The translations under genes were made by a program, and so were the position numbers. The notes under the pieces were generated by a model. The model saw only the letters and a list, made by a program, of their open reading frames with translations, ran no database searches and had not been told where the DNA came from. From Acholeplasmataceae bacterium (GTDB lineage Bacteria; Bacillota_I; Bacilli_A; Acholeplasmatales; Acholeplasmataceae), in the NCBI GenBank assembly GCA_003518475.1, contig DOYO01000097.1, positions 7,466-21,022 on the forward strand: a stretch of 13,557 bases of DNA, in the 5' to 3' direction. This document shows, in pieces, positions 13,286 through 13,557 of the stretch (the stretch's first letter is position 1; each line of letters opens with the position of its first letter).

Positions 13286-13321
13286 AAATAAAAGATGAAT
13301 CCTCGGACTCATCTTTTTTTT
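13286..13321. terminator. Bidirectional terminator after rpsD
   Basis: AAAAGATGA (13290-13298) pairs with TCATCTTTT (13309-13317); the inner TCC/GGA extends it past one mismatch. A run of T follows on the plus strand for rpsD, and on the minus strand the flanking sequence is also T-rich (TTTTATTTTTG), so it can serve the convergent gene at the right edge too. Confidence 0.9.
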
Positions 13322-13335
13322 GTGCTCTGATTCGG

Positions 13336-13557
13336 TTAAGACTTGGATTCTTCTAAATATTGAAAGGATGAAATCCATCTTTTCTTGTTCACATCTTCTA
13401 TCAAAGCGTATTTGAATGCACTGACTTCAACGAGTTTGTACTCATTGATTTCATTGATTTGATCTAAAGCTGGGTATAAATGATAGTAGTAATCCACTCT
13501 GCTTTGAATGAACGACTTAGGAATTTGCATATTTTTATAGCCATACGCGTTGAAATT
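13336..13557 (-). CDS. Unrecognised protein, C-terminal part (runs off the right edge)
   Basis: The frame is open from the right edge to the TAA at 13336, giving 74 residues that begin NFNAYGYKN and end SSFQYLEESKS. A methionine at 13530 has no ribosome-binding site upstream and the frame continues through it, so this is the tail of a longer protein. It is rich in tyrosine and charged residues (VDYYYHLYPALDQINEINEYKLVEV in part), with no membrane segment and no motif I recognise. It converges on rpsD with the bidirectional terminator between. That position and the uninterrupted frame support a real gene, but no function can be given. Confidence 0.6.
   Translation of the reverse strand, partial: NFNAYGYKNMQIPKSFIQSRVDYYYHLYPALDQINEINEYKLVEVSAFKYALIEDVNKKRWISSFQYLEESKS

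Noticed and set aside
1..13557. CRISPR array, insertion sequence, phage, toxin-antitoxin, tRNA or rRNA genes
   Set aside because: I saw no regularly spaced direct repeats, transposase motifs, cloverleaf sequences or rRNA segments. Nearly all the sequence is covered by housekeeping genes, and every gap is explained or shorter than about 220 bases.

Overview
The window reads as the chromosome of a low-GC, Firmicutes-related bacterium, most like a Mollicute that kept the standard genetic code (Acholeplasma/Izemoplasma type) or a related small-genome Firmicute. The lineage is inferred from the gene set and AT-rich composition, not from a marker search. UGA works as a stop: rimM, the rsuA-like gene and the trmH-like gene all end in TGA inside ATGA-type overlaps with the next gene, and Trp is encoded by TGG, so this is not the Mycoplasma/Spiroplasma code.

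Layout. From 1 to 8490 nearly everything is on the minus strand. In transcription order: rsuA-like, ylbF and ylbG (8490-7198); rpsP, khpA, rimM, trmD (7117-5385) behind a strong promoter; an LTA-synthase-like membrane sulfatase-fold gene (5264-3411); rplS (3263-2901) with its own promoter, leader and terminator; ccpA (2771-1776) with its own promoter and a cre-like palindromic operator; a tyrosine T-box leader and tyrS (1557-313); and a lipid/diacylglycerol kinase gene cut by the left edge. def (8534-9139, plus strand) diverges from rsuA and runs head-on into a minus-strand block, thiI, trmH-like methyltransferase, TIM-barrel sugar isomerase-like protein (11987-9132). A divergent promoter at about 12005-12026 separates thiI from the plus-strand msrC (free Met-R-sulfoxide reductase), which is followed by rpsD with its own promoter and a structured S4-type leader. 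A bidirectional terminator separates rpsD from an unrecognised minus-strand gene that runs off the right edge.

Together the genes are translation and RNA housekeeping: ribosomal proteins S16, L19 and S4; ribosome maturation (RimM, RsuA, KhpA); tRNA/rRNA modification (TrmD, ThiI, TrmH-like); N-terminal Met processing (Def); Tyr-tRNA charging; plus global carbon regulation (CcpA), an RNase Y accessory factor (YlbF), and envelope lipid enzymes (LtaS-like, lipid kinase). It combines pieces of the rpsP-khpA-rimM-trmD-rplS operon and of the thiI / GAF-protein / rpsD / tyrS / ccpA neighbourhood that I recall from Bacillus subtilis.

I found no CRISPR array, insertion sequence, phage gene, toxin-antitoxin pair, tRNA or rRNA, and no convincing undescribed system. 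The best leads are regulatory: a palindrome/cre operator at ccpA, overlapping divergent extended -10 promoters, structured leaders at tyrS, rplS and rpsD, and a 14-base element shared by the rplS and rpsP leaders. No intergenic gap exceeds about 220 bases, and each is described below.
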